From contig DASWFO010000242.1 in assembly GCA_036394195.1 (NCBI GenBank), positions 1-21,497 of the forward strand: a stretch of DNA of 21,497 nucleotides, read 5' to 3'. Below, piece by piece: positions 13,518 to 20,351 of the stretch (the first letter of the stretch is position 1; every line of letters starts with the position of its first letter). The translations under genes and the position numbers were made by a program. A model generated the notes under the pieces. The model was not told where the DNA came from. It saw nothing but the letters and a program-made list of their open reading frames with translations, and made no database searches. This stretch comes from DATJPD01 sp036394195. Its GTDB lineage: Bacteria; Pseudomonadota; Alphaproteobacteria; CACIAM-22H2.

Positions 13518-14408
13518 ATGAGTTCGGCGACATTCGAAAGCTTCGATGAGGACCGGCAGCGCGACCGTCACCCGGCGGCGCTTCCGATCGGCGTCATTCT
13601 GTCGCTGGCGTTTCACCTCGCGATCGCGCTGCTGCTGATGTTTTCGCCATGGGCGAAGCACGAAATGCCGCCGCCGGAATTCGTCATGGAGGTCGTCCAG
13701 CTGCCCAAGCCGCCGGAGCCCAGGGCGCCGGAACCGCCGCCGGCGCCGACGCAGCCGGAGGTGCAACCGAACCTCCCGCGGCCGGAGGTGCCGCAGCTGG
13801 TCGAGGCTCCGATCACCGACAAATCCTCGCCACCGCCGCAGGCGTCAAAAACCCCCGCACCGCCGCACGAGCGCCCGACCACGTCCCGTGCCGAGCCCAA
13901 GAGTGCCGCCGCCCCGGCCCTGCAGGCGCCGGCGAATTCCGCGGACGCGAATGCGACGCCGGCGACGCTCGGTCGCCACGACCGCAAGGCCGAGCCGCAA
14001 GGCGGTGGGCCGCCTGAGCCCGCTTCGCAGAGGGTGCAGGACTTCATCCTGATGCAGATCGCCCGGGCGTGGATCATCGATCTCCACTCGCCGCGGTTTC
14101 GCGATTTGGACATCAGCTGGGTGTTCGTCCTGCGGCCGGACGGCATGCTGGAGGCGCCGTTCGGCAAGAACGATCCCTGGGACCTGTCCGAGATGGTCGA
14201 TCCGCGCACCTACGCGATCATGAAGGAGGCATCGGATCGCGGTCAGTTCTATACGACCGTCGTCACGACGTTCCTGCAGGCGGTGCGCCAGGCGCAGCCG
14301 TTCCGCGTCCCGCCGAAGGAGGAGAGCTACGTCAACCGGGCGCTACCGCTGAGGTTCCACGCCGGCGATCTCGTGCAGACGACCAGCGAGAACACGGGCG
14401 CGCACTGA
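13518..14408 (+). CDS. TonB/TolA-like envelope protein
   Basis: A 296-residue protein with the architecture of TonB or TolA. A short cytoplasmic N-terminus precedes one membrane helix at about residues 22-42 (IGVILSLAFHLAIALLLMF). A long Pro/Ala-rich periplasmic spacer covers about residues 50-170. A compact C-terminal domain from about 171 begins VQDFILMQIARAW and includes ISWVFVLRPDGMLEAPFG. TonB and TolA use the proton-motive force through ExbBD or TolQR partners; none is encoded here. The final domain is not typical enough to decide between the two, and a general energy-transducer or envelope-linker role is all that can be said. ATG 13518 is chosen because upstream in-frame codons are Cys-rich and unlike protein; its ribosome-binding site is weak. 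It converges on a hypothetical gene with only 14 bases between. Confidence 0.7.
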   Translation: MSSATFESFDEDRQRDRHPAALPIGVILSLAFHLAIALLLMFSPWAKHEMPPPEFVMEVVQLPKPPEPRAPEPPPAPTQPEVQPNLPRPEVPQLVEAPITDKSSPPPQASKTPAPPHERPTTSRAEPKSAAAPALQAPANSADANATPATLGRHDRKAEPQGGGPPEPASQRVQDFILMQIARAWIIDLHSPRFRDLDISWVFVLRPDGMLEAPFGKNDPWDLSEMVDPRTYAIMKEASDRGQFYTTVVTTFLQAVRQAQPFRVPPKEESYVNRALPLRFHAGDLVQTTSENTGAH

Positions 14409-14426
14409 CGGGCACCGGCCGGTCAG
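14405..14426. terminator. Bidirectional hairpin between convergent genes
   Basis: CTGACGGG (14405-14412) pairs with CCGGTCAG (14419-14426) with one mismatch and a six-base loop. The stop codons of both convergent genes (TGA 14406-14408 and, on the minus strand, TGA 14425-14423) are part of the stem. There is no T-run, so termination strength is uncertain. Confidence 0.4.
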
Positions 14427-14800
14427 GATCCCATGTCGACATAGCCGCGTTCGATCGCGCGCTCCAGCGCTTCGAACGCGGCGCGCCCCTCGTCGTAGAG
14501 CTCGCGCTTGTTCTTCAGATCCTCGATGCAGCCGGTGTCGCACGATCCCGGTGAATTGCTGAGCTTGATCGCGGCTTCCAGGTAGTTCGCGCGAAACCGC
14601 GCCACCATCACCGCGAGCTGCTGAAACGTCGCTTTGTTGAGGTTCGGAATCTGCTTGTGGATGACCTCGCGGTTGGCGATCGCGATCGCCATCTCGAGCT
14701 GCTCCAGGAATTGGCGCTGGGCGGCGAGGCCCTGGGAGTCCAGATCGCGCCCCCAGAACGAGGACTTCTTGTCGGATGGGCCGGAGACATATTTTTTCAT
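14423..14800 (-). CDS. Small helical hypothetical protein, probably CtrA-controlled
   Basis: A 125-residue soluble protein that I do not recognise. It is predicted to be mostly helical, with segments such as QRQFLEQLEMAIAIANREVIH, FQQLAVMVARFRANYLEAAI and a C-terminal EGRAAFEALERAIERGYVDM; a CDTGC pair lies at about residue 91. There is no signal peptide or membrane segment. The start at ATG 14800 is strongly supported by GTGGAGGGG immediately upstream at ideal spacing; a GTG four codons earlier overlaps that sequence and is rejected. About 50 bases upstream lies a perfect CtrA-type box, which suggests cell-cycle or motility control. It is a conserved-looking gene with good codon bias, so it is probably real, but the function is unknown. 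Confidence 0.7.
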   Translation of the reverse strand: MKKYVSGPSDKKSSFWGRDLDSQGLAAQRQFLEQLEMAIAIANREVIHKQIPNLNKATFQQLAVMVARFRANYLEAAIKLSNSPGSCDTGCIEDLKNKRELYDEGRAAFEALERAIERGYVDMGS

Positions 14801-14847
14801 GTGCCCCTCCACGAGGCGGATGGCGGACGATAATCCTGCCGGAGAGT

Positions 14848-14866
14848 GGTTAAGCGCGCCTTAACC
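14848..14866 (-). promoter_or_regulatory. CtrA box (TTAA-N7-TTAAC) within a perfect palindrome
   Basis: TTAAGCGCGCCTTAAC at 14850-14865 matches the full CtrA consensus, TTAA-N7-TTAAC, exactly. It is embedded in a perfect inverted repeat, GGTTAAG-CGCGC-CTTAACC (14848-14866), so it reads as a full site on both strands. It lies 50 bases upstream of the start of the small helical protein gene and about 17 bases after the end of the aldolase-like gene. CtrA is the alphaproteobacterial response regulator of cell cycle and, in many orders, of motility. Sequence match is direct; binding is inferred. Confidence 0.65.
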
Positions 14867-14882
14867 GTGCTAGCGCTCCCCG

Positions 14883-16004
14883 TCAGGTCAGGGCGCCGCG
14901 GGCCGCGATCGGCCACAAGGCTTCCACCCGATTGTTGCGGATACCGACATACCAGTCGTGAAGGTTCACGGTCGGGTCGCAGTGTCCGGGGATGAGCCGG
15001 ATCTTCTCTCCGACATGCAGCGCGTTGCTGGGCCGGGAGAGCACGATCCGGCCGTGCTCGTCCGAGGCGCGGTCGAGCACGGCGCCCGGAATGTCGCAGA
15101 CCGCGGGCATGCCGGAATCCACGCTAAACGCTTTGAGCCCGGCATCGACGACGGCGCGCTCGCCCGTCGGGCGGCTCATCACGGTCGTCCAGACGAACAG
15201 GCTGTGTTCGAATTCGGGCTGCATCGCGCCGCTCGCGTCCTTGTTGCGCGCGTAGTCGGCGTCCATGAAGATGTACGACCCGCATTGCAGCTCGTTGTAC
15301 ACGCCGGTCTCGATCTCGAAGCGATAGGTCCCGGTCCCGGCACCGCTGACGGTCGGGCACTCGATCCCGTTCCGACGCAGCAGGTCCACGGTGTCGCGGG
15401 CCATCGCCGCAGCGCGCTGAATGGCGGTGCGGCGCTCGGCGAGATCGCGCACATGCTGTGCCGATCCGTGATAGGCCTGCAGACCGCCGAAGTCGAGGTG
15501 CGGCGCCCGGGCGATCGCCTTGGCGAGATGCAGCGCCGGCTCGCCGGGCGCCACGCCGCAGCGTGCGGCCCCGACATCGATCTCGACCAGCACCCGCAGG
15601 CGCACGTCGAGCCCCGCCGCTGCGGCCTGCAGGCCGGCGATGTTGCCGGCGTCATCGACGCAGACCCCGATCCGCGCACGGCGGGCGAGGGCCGCGAGGC
15701 GGCGCAGCTTCGCGGCCCCGGCCACCTCGTTCGAGACCAGCACGTCCGGGATGCCGCCATCGACCAGAATCTCGGCCTCGCTGACCTTCTGGCAGCACAC
15801 GCCGACCGCGCCCAGCGCCATCTGCTTCTCGGCGATGAGCGGCGATTTGTGAGTCTTCGCATGCGGCCGCAGCCGCACGGTGCCGCCGGGTGGAACGGTT
15901 TCCGCGAGGCGCCGCAGGTTGCGCTCGAAGGCGTCGAGATCGATCAGCAGCGCCGGCGTGTCGACGTCGTCGAGCGAATCACCAATCGTGGCGGGTGGCA
16001 GCAC
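14883..16004 (-). CDS. D-threonine aldolase / 3-hydroxy-D-aspartate aldolase-like PLP enzyme (DSD1/alanine racemase fold III)
   Basis: A 373-residue pyridoxal-phosphate enzyme. Lys50 in RPHAKTHKSP is the expected PLP lysine of the fold-type III N-terminal barrel. A metal pair typical of D-threonine aldolases is seen near the C-terminus as His341-Cys342-Asp343 in PGHCDPTVNLHDWY. The family cleaves or dehydrates D-3-hydroxyamino acids, for example to glycine plus an aldehyde; the exact substrate cannot be told apart from sequence (D-threonine, 3-hydroxyaspartate or D-serine-like). The start is GTG at 16004, giving the family opening DSLDDVDTPALLIDLDA, with AAAGGA about 10 bases upstream. The gene is divergent from the molybdoenzyme-sox set, sharing a 140-base intergenic region. 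An aldehyde made by this enzyme could in principle feed the neighbouring oxidase, but it has no export signal. Confidence 0.85.
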   Translation of the reverse strand: MLPPATIGDSLDDVDTPALLIDLDAFERNLRRLAETVPPGGTVRLRPHAKTHKSPLIAEKQMALGAVGVCCQKVSEAEILVDGGIPDVLVSNEVAGAAKLRRLAALARRARIGVCVDDAGNIAGLQAAAAGLDVRLRVLVEIDVGAARCGVAPGEPALHLAKAIARAPHLDFGGLQAYHGSAQHVRDLAERRTAIQRAAAMARDTVDLLRRNGIECPTVSGAGTGTYRFEIETGVYNELQCGSYIFMDADYARNKDASGAMQPEFEHSLFVWTTVMSRPTGERAVVDAGLKAFSVDSGMPAVCDIPGAVLDRASDEHGRIVLSRPSNALHVGEKIRLIPGHCDPTVNLHDWYVGIRNNRVEALWPIAARGALT

Positions 16005-16144
16005 GGCGTTGCTATCCTTTTGTCATACTGCGAGGCACCGTTTCACAAGCGCGTGAGCGTCTCGACGGTCCTGGCGCGGGAGAGTATTCTCGATTAACGA
16101 TAAAAAGGCCAATTTAGACAAGCCATTCGGTGATGAGGGACGCG
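16005..16144. promoter_or_regulatory. Divergent intergenic region serving the aldolase-like gene and the molybdoenzyme-sox set
   Basis: This 140-base region must hold promoters for both directions. It is AT-richer near 16085-16120, with a short GAGA-N4-TCTC dyad at 16081-16092. On the minus strand TTGTGA and TATGAC occur at 15-base spacing as a weak promoter candidate. No standard promoter could be fixed on the plus strand. A shared control region would make the two sides candidates for co-regulation. Confidence 0.4.
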
Positions 16145-16615
16145 ATGATCGAACTCAATGTCAACGGCAAAGTCCGCCAGGTCGACGCTGATCCCGACAC
16201 TCCCTTGCTGTGGGTCATCCGCGACCATCTCGGCATGACCGGGACGAAATACGGCTGCGGCATCCAGCAGTGCGGCGCTTGTACCGTCCACATCAACGGC
16301 GAACCCACGAGGTCATGCGGCGTTCCGGTGGGGACGGTGGGTAAGGACACGGTGACGACCATCGAGGCCATTTCGGCCAACCGCAGCCATCCGGTCCAGA
16401 AGGCTTGGATCGAGGAGCAGGTTCCGCAATGCGGATACTGCCAGTCCGGCCAGATCATGGCCGCGGTGGCACTGCTCAAGAAGACCCCGAAGCCCACCGA
16501 TGCCGATATCGACCAGGCGATGACGAATATTTGTCGCTGCGGCACCTATCAGCGCATACGGACAGCGATCCATCGTGCCGCGGGCATGATGATGAAGACG
16601 GCGTCGAAGACGTGA
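16145..16615 (+). CDS. [2Fe-2S] subunit of a xanthine-oxidase-family molybdoenzyme (isoquinoline 1-oxidoreductase alpha type)
   Basis: A 156-residue iron-sulfur subunit with all eight cluster cysteines. Cys38, 43, 46 and 58 (CGIQQCGAC...C) hold the plant-ferredoxin-type cluster. Cys96, 99, 130 and 132 (CGYCQSG ... CRCG) hold the helical-domain cluster near the molybdenum site. It would pass electrons from the molybdopterin subunit encoded 17 bases downstream. The ATG at 16145 is chosen because GAGGGA (16134-16139) precedes it at five bases and the family begins with a short beta strand (MIELNVNGK); an ATG at 16130 is possible but less well placed. It has no signal peptide. Partners of this type are normally folded with the Tat-bearing large subunit and exported together. 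Confidence 0.93.
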   Translation: MIELNVNGKVRQVDADPDTPLLWVIRDHLGMTGTKYGCGIQQCGACTVHINGEPTRSCGVPVGTVGKDTVTTIEAISANRSHPVQKAWIEEQVPQCGYCQSGQIMAAVALLKKTPKPTDADIDQAMTNICRCGTYQRIRTAIHRAAGMMMKTASKT

Positions 16616-16632
16616 GCGGGGAGGACTAAGCC

Positions 16633-18801
16633 ATGACCTTTATGCATCGAGTGTCCCGCCGGCAGTTCGTCGTCAGCGCCGCGGCGGCGGGCGGCGGTTT
16701 CGCCCTCGGCTTCCATCTTCCCGGCAAGCCGGCCGGTGCGGCTCCAGCGCCGGCGGCGGCCAAAGGCGGCGAAGTCAACGCCTGGATCATGATCAATCGC
16801 GACGAGACGATCACGCTGCGCGTCCATCGCTCCGAGATGGGGCAGGGATCGTTCACCGCGATCCCGCAGCTGATCGCCGAAGAGCTGGAAGCGGATTGGA
16901 GCAAGGTGCGCGCCGAGTTCGCGTCCGCCCACCGCCACGTCACGCAGAACAAAGTTTATGTGAGCATGTCCACCGGCGGCAGCCGGGCGATCCGCGATTC
17001 CCAGACCTATGTGCGCCAGGCGGGTGCGGCCGCGCGCGAGATGCTGGTCGCGGCCGGGGCGGCGCAATGGAAGGTGCCGGCCGGCGAATGCTATGCCGAG
17101 AAGAGCTTCGTCATTCACCGGCCGACCGGCCGCAAGCTGAGCTACGGGACGCTGGCATCGGCGGCGGCGCAGATCGAGCCGCCGAAGAACATCAAGTTCA
17201 AGCCGGACAGCGCCTGGAAGATTGCCGGCAAATCCGTACCGCGGTTCGACGTCCCGTCCAAGACCGACGGCAGCGCCATCTACGGCATCGACGTCAATCT
17301 GCCGCAGATGGTCCACGCCGTGCCGCGGCAATGCCCGGTCTTCGGCGGCAAGGTGAAGAGCTACGACGAGGCGAAGGTCAAGGGCATGCCGGGGGTGATC
17401 GCGGTCGTCGCGATCCCCAACGGCGTCGCCGTGGTCGCCGACCATTTCTGGCAGGCCAAGAAGGCCGTCGAGGCGCTGCCGATTGAATGGGATGTGGGCG
17501 ACAGCGGCGGCGTGTCGACCGCCACCATTCGCGAGCGCTTCCTCAAGGCCGCGGATGAAGAGTCGGGCGCCAAGGTCCGCCATGAGGGCGATTTCGACGC
17601 CGCGATGGCCAAGGCCGCCAAGACGGTCACGGCCGAATACCATGCGCCGTTCCTCGAGCACGCCACCATGGAGCCGATGAACTGCACGGCGCGGGTGGAG
17701 GGCAGCCGCGTCGAGGTGTGGGCGCCGTCGCAGACGGCCGAGGGCGCGCTCGCCGCGGCGGCCGAGGCCGCCGGCGTGCCGCCGCAAAACGTCGAGGTCT
17801 ATCTCACTATGCTCGGCGGCGGTTTTGGTCGTCGCGGGCGCATCGACTATGTGACCCAGGCGGTCGCCGTGGCCAAGCAGATGTCTCCGCGCCCGGTGAA
17901 GCTGATCTGGACACGTGAAGAGACAACGCAGCACGGCTTCTACCGGCCGGTGAGCATGGGGCGCCTGTCGGCCGGTCTCGACGCTTCGGGAATGCCGATC
18001 GCCTACGGCCACAAGATCGTCGGTCAGTCGCTGCTGTCGACGGTGGCTCCGGATCGCGTGAAGGACGGCATCGACGCGGCGGCGGTCGAAGGGACGTTCG
18101 ATCAGGCGTACAAGATCCCCAACGTCAAGTTCGACTACGTCATGCGGAACACGCATGTCCCGTGCGGGTTCTGGCGCTCGGTCGGCCATTCGATGAACGG
18201 CTGGATCACCGAAAGCTTCGTCGACGAAGTCGCGCACGCCGGCGGCAAGGATCCGCTGGAATTCCGCCGGACGCTTCTGGCCGGCGAGACATCGTGGCTC
18301 AACGTACTGAACCTGGCGGCCGAGAAGGGAAACTGGGGCAAGAAGCTGCCGAGGAACTGGGGCCGCGGCATTGCGATCCACGAAGGGTTCGGCAGCATCG
18401 CCGCCCACGTCGCCGAGGTCGAGGTTACCGACAAAGGGGACCTCAAGATCCACCGCCTCGTCGTCGTGCTCGACTGCGGGCACGTGGTCAATCCGCGCAA
18501 CATCGTGGCGCAGTGCGAGTCCAACGCCGTCTATGGCCTGACCTCGATGCTCTACGGCGCGATCACCATCAAGGACGGCCGGGTCGAGCAGGCCAATTTC
18601 GACGACTACCAGATGATGCGCATGGCGGAGATGCCGAAGGTCGAGACCTATCTCAGTCTCACCCGCGGCGAGTGGTGGGGCGGGGTGGGTGAGCCCGGCT
18701 TGCCGACCGCGCTGCCCGCGGTCTGCAACGCCATCTTCCAGGTGACCGGCAAGCGCATCCGGTCATTGCCGCTGACCGGGCAGAATTTGCGGTCGGCCTA
18801 G
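16633..18801 (+). CDS. Molybdopterin-binding subunit, isoquinoline 1-oxidoreductase beta type (Tat-exported)
   Basis: A 722-residue catalytic subunit of the xanthine-oxidase family, which hydroxylates N-heterocycles or aldehydes using water-derived oxygen. It starts with a Tat signal (SRRQFVVSAAAAGGG, twin Arg at residues 9-10), so it acts in the periplasm. Molybdopterin contacts include GGGFGRRG at about residues 395-402. The catalytic glutamate is probably Glu687 in GVGEPGLPTALPAV. ATG 16633 has GGGGAGGA upstream. Relatives commonly pass electrons to a c-type cytochrome. Here the genes directly downstream are soxY, soxZ and soxA rather than a standard cytochrome subunit. Substrate unknown: the family covers isoquinoline, nicotinate-like rings and aldehydes. 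No internal damage is seen; a long antisense frame is an artefact. Confidence 0.93.
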   Translation: MTFMHRVSRRQFVVSAAAAGGGFALGFHLPGKPAGAAPAPAAAKGGEVNAWIMINRDETITLRVHRSEMGQGSFTAIPQLIAEELEADWSKVRAEFASAHRHVTQNKVYVSMSTGGSRAIRDSQTYVRQAGAAAREMLVAAGAAQWKVPAGECYAEKSFVIHRPTGRKLSYGTLASAAAQIEPPKNIKFKPDSAWKIAGKSVPRFDVPSKTDGSAIYGIDVNLPQMVHAVPRQCPVFGGKVKSYDEAKVKGMPGVIAVVAIPNGVAVVADHFWQAKKAVEALPIEWDVGDSGGVSTATIRERFLKAADEESGAKVRHEGDFDAAMAKAAKTVTAEYHAPFLEHATMEPMNCTARVEGSRVEVWAPSQTAEGALAAAAEAAGVPPQNVEVYLTMLGGGFGRRGRIDYVTQAVAVAKQMSPRPVKLIWTREETTQHGFYRPVSMGRLSAGLDASGMPIAYGHKIVGQSLLSTVAPDRVKDGIDAAAVEGTFDQAYKIPNVKFDYVMRNTHVPCGFWRSVGHSMNGWITESFVDEVAHAGGKDPLEFRRTLLAGETSWLNVLNLAAEKGNWGKKLPRNWGRGIAIHEGFGSIAAHVAEVEVTDKGDLKIHRLVVVLDCGHVVNPRNIVAQCESNAVYGLTSMLYGAITIKDGRVEQANFDDYQMMRMAEMPKVETYLSLTRGEWWGGVGEPGLPTALPAVCNAIFQVTGKRIRSLPLTGQNLRSA

Positions 18802-18816
18802 CGTCGTCGAGGTCAT

Positions 18817-19257
18817 ATGGCCGGAGTCGATCGGCGTAAGGTCCTGGTCGGGGCGGCGGCGCTCGTCGCCGCGGGTCCCGCGTGGGCCGATGCGACGGTG
18901 GCGGACCTTCTGTCCGAGATCTTCGGCGCCCGGGTGCCCAAGCCGGGCGTGATCTCGATGAAGTTGTCGCCGATCGCCGAAAACGGGCTCGCCGTGCCGA
19001 TCACACTGGCCGTCGACGAGGTCCCGTCGAAGGTGAAGCGGATCGTCGTGCTGGCCCCCGGCAATCCGTTCCCGCGCGCCGCCGAATATCGGTTCGGGAC
19101 GCGCACGGCGAAGGCCGAGGTGGCCACGCGGATCCGCCTCGCGCGCAGCCAGACGGTGGTCGCCATCGCCGAGCTTGGCGACGGAACTCTGTGGTCGGCC
19201 AGCGAGGAGATCACGATCACCAGCGGCGCCTGCGCGGAGATCTACGATGGCCGCTGA
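18817..19257 (+). CDS. soxY: SoxY family sulfur-carrier protein with an atypical C-terminus
   Basis: A 146-residue relative of SoxY, which carries sulfur intermediates on a C-terminal cysteine in the periplasm. A Tat-like signal (DRRKVLVGAAALVAAGPAWA) is followed by the family core: MKLSPIAENGLAVPITLAVD, VLAPGNPFP and EVATRIRLARSQTVVAIAEL. The single cysteine, Cys139, is in the right place, but the usual GGCGG ending is replaced by SGACAEIYDGR, so seven residues follow the cysteine instead of one to three. The carrier arm may bind a different cargo or partner. The codons of this tail contain the ribosome-binding GGAG of soxZ. It starts 15 bases after the molybdenum-subunit gene with GAGG just upstream, so it belongs to the same transcript. 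Confidence 0.88.
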   Translation: MAGVDRRKVLVGAAALVAAGPAWADATVADLLSEIFGARVPKPGVISMKLSPIAENGLAVPITLAVDEVPSKVKRIVVLAPGNPFPRAAEYRFGTRTAKAEVATRIRLARSQTVVAIAELGDGTLWSASEEITITSGACAEIYDGR

Positions 19258-19579
19258 GACGCCCAAGATCCTGATCCGGGTGCCGGCGACCGCGCAACGC
19301 GGCGCCATGCTCGAGATCAAGGCGCTGATCAACCACCAGATGGAAAATGGCCTACGCTACGACATCGATGGGCACCTGCTGCCGCGCAAGATCATCCATC
19401 GCTTCGTGTGCCGGTATAATGGCGAGGTCGTGATCGATTGCGATTGGGGCACTGCCATTTCCGCCAACCCCTACATCTCCTTCTTTGCCGTTGCGGCCGA
19501 CAGCGGTAGCTTCGAGTTCGAATGGACCGACGACGACGGCACCATCTACCGGCAGACCGCACCAATTCTCGTGGCCTAG
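19247..19579 (+). CDS. soxZ: SoxZ, partner of the SoxY carrier
   Basis: A 110-residue protein matching SoxZ closely: ILIRVPATAQRGAMLEIKAL, INHQMENGLR, LLPRKIIHRF, ISANPYISFFAVAADSG and FEFEWTDDDGTIYRQ. SoxZ forms a tight heterodimer with SoxY and is exported with it, having no signal of its own, as here. The ATG at 19247 overlaps the end of soxY by 11 bases and is served by GGAG inside soxY; a longer frame from 19175 starts inside soxY and is rejected. Length and conserved blocks look intact. In a normal sox operon the order Y-Z-A is followed by B, and X precedes Y; neither X nor B is in the window. Confidence 0.92.
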   Translation: MAAETPKILIRVPATAQRGAMLEIKALINHQMENGLRYDIDGHLLPRKIIHRFVCRYNGEVVIDCDWGTAISANPYISFFAVAADSGSFEFEWTDDDGTIYRQTAPILVA

Positions 19580-20331
19580 TCCTCGCGCTGATCGCGTTGT
19601 GCGGGGCGGCGGCGACGTTCGCCGGCGCCTATGGCGCGCTGCCGGGGAACTGGCTGTCGCGGTCGGGCAGCGCGTTCATCACGCCGGGCTTGCGCGACAT
19701 GCAGTCCGACGATTTCGCCAATCCGGGCATGCTGTGGGTCAGCTCCGGCCAGGCGCTGTGGACCAAGATCGACGGCGGGGCCGGGAAGAGCTGCGCCTCC
19801 TGCCACGGCGATCTCTCGTCGATGAAAGCCATTCAGTTTCCAAAGCGGGATGCGGACGGGGAGCTGATCAATCTCGAACTGCAGATCGAGCGCTGCCGCA
19901 CCCAGCATATGCAGGCGCCGGCCCTCGGATACGAATCCGATCCGCTTCTGGCGCTCACGGCCGCCATCCGCAACCAATCGCGCGGCGCGCCGGTGGCGAT
20001 CCCCGAGGACACCGAAGCGATCGCCGCCGGCGAGCGCTATTTCCGGCAGCGCCGCGGCCGATTCAATCTCGCCTGCGCGAATTGCCACGAGCAGAGCGTG
20101 GGCAAGCACATCCGCGACGAGACGATCAGCCAAGGGCAGACCAACGGCTTCCCGACCTACCGGGTGCGCTGGGAGACGCTGGGATCGGTGCAGCGCCGCT
20201 TCCAGGCGTGCAATGAATCGATCGGCGCCGAGCCGGAGAAGCTCGGCAGCCAGACCTACATCGCCTTGGAGTGGTTCCTGGCCTGGCGCGGCCGCGGCCT
20301 GCCGATCGAAACGCCGTCAGTACGCCAGTGA
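19522..20331 (+). CDS. soxA: SoxA dihaem c-type cytochrome
   Basis: A 269-residue SoxA-type cytochrome. A basic n-region and hydrophobic stretch (LVLALIALCGAAATFAGA) form a Sec signal. Two haem c sites are present, Cys91-Cys94-His95 (CASCH) and Cys185-Cys188-His189 (CANCH). Cys125 in ERCR and Cys230 in FQACNES are in the places of the axial ligands, the second being the active-site cysteine of SoxAX. Other marks are DDFANPGMLWV, LINLELQIERCR, DETISQGQTNGFPTYR and LAWRGRGLPIETP. In thiosulfate oxidisers SoxA works with SoxX to attach thiosulfate to SoxY; SoxX is not here. The ATG at 19522 overlaps soxZ by 58 bases. Any later start would shorten the signal too far. It is the last gene in the set. 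Confidence 0.92.
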   Translation: MDRRRRHHLPADRTNSRGLVLALIALCGAAATFAGAYGALPGNWLSRSGSAFITPGLRDMQSDDFANPGMLWVSSGQALWTKIDGGAGKSCASCHGDLSSMKAIQFPKRDADGELINLELQIERCRTQHMQAPALGYESDPLLALTAAIRNQSRGAPVAIPEDTEAIAAGERYFRQRRGRFNLACANCHEQSVGKHIRDETISQGQTNGFPTYRVRWETLGSVQRRFQACNESIGAEPEKLGSQTYIALEWFLAWRGRGLPIETPSVRQ

Positions 20332-20351
20332 CCGGCGGCTGACGCCGGTCA
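20329..20351. terminator. Bidirectional hairpin between soxA and the cysteine hydrolase gene
   Basis: TGACCGGCG (20329-20337) pairs perfectly with CGCCGGTCA (20343-20351) around a five-base loop. The stop codon of soxA is the first three bases of one arm, and the stop codon of the convergent gene is the end of the other arm. The stem is strong, but no T-run follows, so Rho-independent termination is only likely, not sure. Confidence 0.5.

Noticed and set aside
16549..18483. Open frame of 644 codons on the minus strand, opposite the molybdopterin subunit gene
   Set aside because: Same GC-bias artefact; the sense strand encodes a complete, motif-rich enzyme.
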